The notes beneath the pieces were generated by a model. It did not search any database. It had not been told where the DNA came from and was given only the letters and a program-made list of their open reading frames with translations. A stretch of DNA of 55,525 nucleotides from Verrucomicrobiales bacterium (GTDB lineage: Bacteria; Verrucomicrobiota; Verrucomicrobiia; Verrucomicrobiales; DEV007). The position numbers and the translations under genes were made by a program. Positions within the stretch are counted from its first letter, which is position 1. Each line of letters starts with the position of its first letter. Of this stretch, positions 52,749 to 55,525 are shown in pieces. The DNA lies in assembly GCA_029213065.1 (NCBI GenBank), contig JARGPH010000036.1, positions 1,238 to 56,762 of the forward strand. Direction: 5' to 3'.

Positions 52749-55525
52749 TTACTCTGAGGCCTGAAAATTGGTGAAAAGAGAGTTAAAAACAGGATTGCCG
52801 TTCGAATCGTAATGATCGAATCCCTCAAAATACATCCCGTAGGGGTTGAACCCGGTAAAGCGCGCCTCATTTTCGCGCAGCCAGTCGCTCTTCGATTTGT
52901 CATCGGGAGAAAACCTCAGGAATTGCGCGAAGGTGAAGAACAGTCCGTTTCCGCCAACGCCATCGTTGCCGCCTCCGGTATTTCCTCCGCTGCTGCTGCC
53001 GCCTTCCGTATCTCCACCGTCGACCGGCGGAACGACCACAGGATCAGTCAGCTCGATGGAGTTGTAATAGAAAGCGAAAGCGGCCGCATTCACCGGGGCA
53101 GGACCTGAGTCGAAAACATTCGAGTGCTCCGCAGGGGTCGACTCTTCAACACCGGTGATCTCAACCGTGAACTCATCGTCGCGTTGCGTCGCCGATGGAT
53201 CGACCTCCGCTCCGACGAATGCTTCCCCGTTGATGAGGACGCCGGCCTCGACATCGTTGCTCGAGCGCTCGGGAAGATAGAAACGGACCTCTTCAGCTCC
53301 GCTGAACTCGCTGTCGCTGTCTGCAATCAGGCTTCCTGCAGCCGGATCGGTCGGATCAACAGTGCTCACCGCGATTTGGGTGGAACCTCCCGTCGCCGTG
53401 GCTGTCGAAGCATCATTGACGTGACCGATCATCCCGTCGGTGAGAACCGTGTTCGCCCCCGAGGAAACGCGGATATCGCCTTCGCGATTCCCATTTCCGG
53501 CAAGAGCACTGATCGCATTCGAGGAGGAAAAGAGATCGTCTCCGTGACCGATTTGCGAGTAGGCCCCGAAGCCGCCGTTCGCGGCCGTGAGGAAGAGATC
53601 TCCGCCGGCCTCTACTGTGATGTCTCCACTGAAATCACCGTCGGCTGTCGCACCGCCGTTTCCGATCTGACCGAAAGCGCGCAGCTGATTGCCGCCGAGC
53701 AGGTGAATATTTCCAAGAGCGGCGACGTCGACACCGCCGGCGATGAGGTCCACCGTCGACTCAATGCCTCCCGAACCCAGCTGGGCGCTCGCCTGCAGGC
53801 CGGTTCCACCTTCCACGAGCACATCGAGGAATGAGCTCACCGATACGGCCGAAAGGATCGAAGACGCGTCGTATTGAATCCCGCCTCCGCCGATTGCCAC
53901 CTCCGTGAAATCGCCGGTGCCCCCTTTAACTTCGACGTTTCCAAGTGTCGTGCTCACCGCGATATCGCCGCTGATGTCACCCGACCCGCGGCTTCCGCCG
54001 TGACCGATGCGGGCAACCGAATCGAGACCGCTGCCCGCTTCCACAAGGACAGAGGCGCCTACCACCGTGATCGCCCCGCTCTTCGTCCCCGCAACGCTTT
54101 CACCCCCGTGACCGAGATGTGCGTAGCTCTGATCGGATGAACCGCCTTTGAACTCCACGGCTCCTGCCAATGCTTCCACCGTGATGTTCCCGGCCGCGTT
54201 TCCGTCAGCGAAGTAGCCGCCATGCCCCAGTTGAGCATAGCCCTGCAACGCTCCGCTACCGGCAAAACTGATGTCACCGGCAACTGAAGAAACAGAGATC
54301 GCACCGCTGCGCTCACTTGCGGAAAGCAAACCACCGTGACCGATCTGTGAGTAGGAGCCAATTCCGACACCGCCCGCAAAGCTGATTCCCGTGGCCGCCT
54401 CGACCGTGATCGCTCCCCCTGCGGTTCCCTGCGAACGGGTTCCGCCGTGACCGATCTGAGTGTAGGTTCCGGGGCGGTCGGACCCGGCAGTGGTCGCAAT
54501 TTTTCCTCCTGTGGAGGTGACCTCAACCGCGCCGTCCAGAACTGCGTTCGTATCCGTTCCGCCGTGACCGATCTGAGCCGAGGCATCAGCGTTCGTGCCA
54601 CCATTGAGCACGATGTCGCCCCCGGCATCGATATCGATAAGACCGGAGTATACAGCCCCCGTGGCACGTTCGCCCCCGTGTCCGATCATGGTGTGGTTCT
54701 CAGCGCCCCCTCCTGAAATCGTGATCGCTCCGCCGGTGGCATCGAGATCGATCATCTCGTTGACGACCTTATAGGCGGAAGCGAGTCCTCCATGACCGAT
54801 TTGCACATACGAGCTGCTCGATCCCGTATTCGAACCGGTAAGCAAAATATCGCCTGTGGTTGCAGTCACTTTCACGAAACCGCCGGCACTGTCTCCCGCC
54901 GAACCGGAAGAAACCCCGCCATGACCGATTTGGGTGTAGGCCGTTCCGGCATTCGCCTGATTGCCCGCAAGATCGATATTCCCGCTCGCGCTTGTCACGG
55001 TGATGTCTCCGGCCGTTGCGCCGATGATGCCATCACTGCTGTCACCACCGTGACCGATCTGGCCGTAGGCACCGGTTTCTCCGCTCCCGGCAATTTTGAC
55101 GCCGGTGGCGGCGTTGACGACAATATGACCATCTTTCGAGCCCGACGTGGCATTGCCGCCATGGCCGATCTGACTGTAGGCATCGAGAGAACCGTTTCCG
55201 AGCACGTTGACCGCACCGGTCGCCGAATCGACATTGATGTTGCCCGAGTGATCGCCGTCGTGATCATTTCCGCCGTGCCCGATCTGGGCGTATGAGCGAT
55301 CGCGTCCACCGCCCGTGAGACTGATCGTTCCCTTGGCATCCACGTCAATATTTCCGGATTGATTGCCTTTCAATGCGGGAGGAGATCCGTTGAAAAGACC
55401 ACCGTGTCCGATCTGCGCATACGCCTGATTGCTCTCCCCGCCAACAAGATCAAGCGTGCCGCCTGAATTGACAGTCACATTGGCGAGATGATTCCCTTCC
55501 GAATACTGCCCGCCGTGGCCGATCT
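52749..55525 (-). CDS. Second giant IGHGG-repeat exoprotein, C-terminal part only
   Basis: The frame is open to the window edge, so only the last 924 or so residues are visible; the N-terminus lies beyond base 55525. About 19 repeat units (YAQIGHGG type) are followed by the same C-terminal region as the complete paralogue: STQIAVSTVDPTDPAAGSLIADSDSEFSG, FYLPERSSNDV, RDDEFTVEITG, a Gly-rich linker, DDKSKSDWLRENEARFTGFNP, FEGFDHYDSNGNPVF. It ends at FTNFQASE and lacks the acidic 35-residue tail of the other protein. The units match the other protein's late units one for one, apart from a missing segment. The same secreted surface-fibre role is expected; its signal peptide and TPS domain cannot be checked here. 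Confidence 0.9.
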   Translation of the reverse strand, partial: IGHGGQYSEGNHLANVTVNSGGTLDLVGGESNQAYAQIGHGGLFNGSPPALKGNQSGNIDVDAKGTISLTGGGRDRSYAQIGHGGNDHDGDHSGNINVDSATGAVNVLGNGSLDAYSQIGHGGNATSGSKDGHIVVNAATGVKIAGSGETGAYGQIGHGGDSSDGIIGATAGDITVTSASGNIDLAGNQANAGTAYTQIGHGGVSSGSAGDSAGGFVKVTATTGDILLTGSNTGSSSSYVQIGHGGLASAYKVVNEMIDLDATGGAITISGGGAENHTMIGHGGERATGAVYSGLIDIDAGGDIVLNGGTNADASAQIGHGGTDTNAVLDGAVEVTSTGGKIATTAGSDRPGTYTQIGHGGTRSQGTAGGAITVEAATGISFAGGVGIGSYSQIGHGGLLSASERSGAISVSSVAGDISFAGSGALQGYAQLGHGGYFADGNAAGNITVEALAGAVEFKGGSSDQSYAHLGHGGESVAGTKSGAITVVGASVLVEAGSGLDSVARIGHGGSRGSGDISGDIAVSTTLGNVEVKGGTGDFTEVAIGGGGIQYDASSILSAVSVSSFLDVLVEGGTGLQASAQLGSGGIESTVDLIAGGVDVAALGNIHLLGGNQLRAFGQIGNGGATADGDFSGDITVEAGGDLFLTAANGGFGAYSQIGHGDDLFSSSNAISALAGNGNREGDIRVSSGANTVLTDGMIGHVNDASTATATGGSTQIAVSTVDPTDPAAGSLIADSDSEFSGAEEVRFYLPERSSNDVEAGVLINGEAFVGAEVDPSATQRDDEFTVEITGVEESTPAEHSNVFDSGPAPVNAAAFAFYYNSIELTDPVVVPPVDGGDTEGGSSSGGNTGGGNDGVGGNGLFFTFAQFLRFSPDDKSKSDWLRENEARFTGFNPYGMYFEGFDHYDSNGNPVFNSLFTNFQASE
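53413..55525 (-). repeat. IGHGG coding repeat array of the second giant protein
   Basis: About 19 units are visible. Units 1-12 correspond in order to units 114-125 of the complete paralogue (for example GLYNG/GLFNG, GYDHDG/GNDHDG, GERASG/GERATG, GTDTNA/GTDTNA, GTRSQG/GTRSQG). Units 13-19 correspond to its last block. The array ends with the GHGDDLF cap and a MIGHVNDA unit, as in the paralogue. Confidence 0.85.

Noticed and set aside
52550-52774. 74-codon plus-strand ORF between the giant genes
   Set aside because: It spans the perfect terminator hairpin and the end of the opposite giant gene; the translation has no coding character.

Overview
The window looks like part of the chromosome of a Gram-negative bacterium of the Planctomycetota-Verrucomicrobiota-Chlamydiota group, most likely a verrucomicrobion. 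This is inferred from the protein mix: a TAT-exported TIM-barrel isomerase-like protein, a GYF_2/PH-like protein, a two-subunit 2-oxoacid:ferredoxin oxidoreductase, a TPR-secretin, a giant TPS-type exoprotein, and few clear Shine-Dalgarno sites. There is no rRNA marker, so the placement is moderate confidence. I saw no tRNA, rRNA, IS element, integrase or CRISPR array.

Layout. 1-10.1 kb, mostly + strand: a two-domain alpha/beta hydrolase cut by the window edge, a secreted cell-wall amidase, a His/Gly-rich small lipoprotein, a cryptic kinase-fold protein next to a PmtA/KsgA-like methyltransferase, an MBL hydrolase divergent from the TAT isomerase-like protein, a thioredoxin-like protein, and a sigma factor / membrane-protein / degenerate HtrA-PDZ cassette. 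10.2-14.7 kb, - strand: recR, a cyclase-like protein lacking its metal ligands, a polysaccharide pyruvyl transferase and a secreted NlpC/P60-like protein. 15.0-15.9 kb: rplM-rpsI with a promoter and a strong terminator. 16.0-19.7 kb, - strand: a GYF_2/PH-like protein, then a GT4 glycosyltransferase, a COG2908 phosphoesterase and PhoU. This trio resembles the Agt/PlcP lipid-remodelling pair used under phosphate limitation. 20.4-24.7 kb, - strand: a GntP-family permease and korA-korB.

24.8-55.5 kb, - strand, is the most unusual part. A complete 8,271-residue secreted protein (27516-52331) has a signal peptide and a filamentous-haemagglutinin/TPS N-terminal domain. These are followed by about 140 repeats of a roughly 45-residue unit beginning with a YAQIGHGG-like motif, organised into six higher-order blocks. 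Each block opens with the same header modules and usually closes with a variant GHGD unit. A second giant paralogue lies immediately upstream and runs off the window. It shares the same ordered C-terminal units and the same C-terminal module, but lacks one 1.6-1.7 kb segment. A secretin with N-terminal TPRs sits 113 bp downstream of the complete gene, and no TpsB transporter is visible. The simplest reading is a locus for very long beta-solenoid surface fibres that grow by repeat recombination and may use an unusual export route.

Several genes keep a family fold but lose the catalytic residues: the N-terminal hydrolase domain, the cyclase-like domain and the HtrA-like domain. These are better regarded as candidate sensors or scaffolds than as enzymes.
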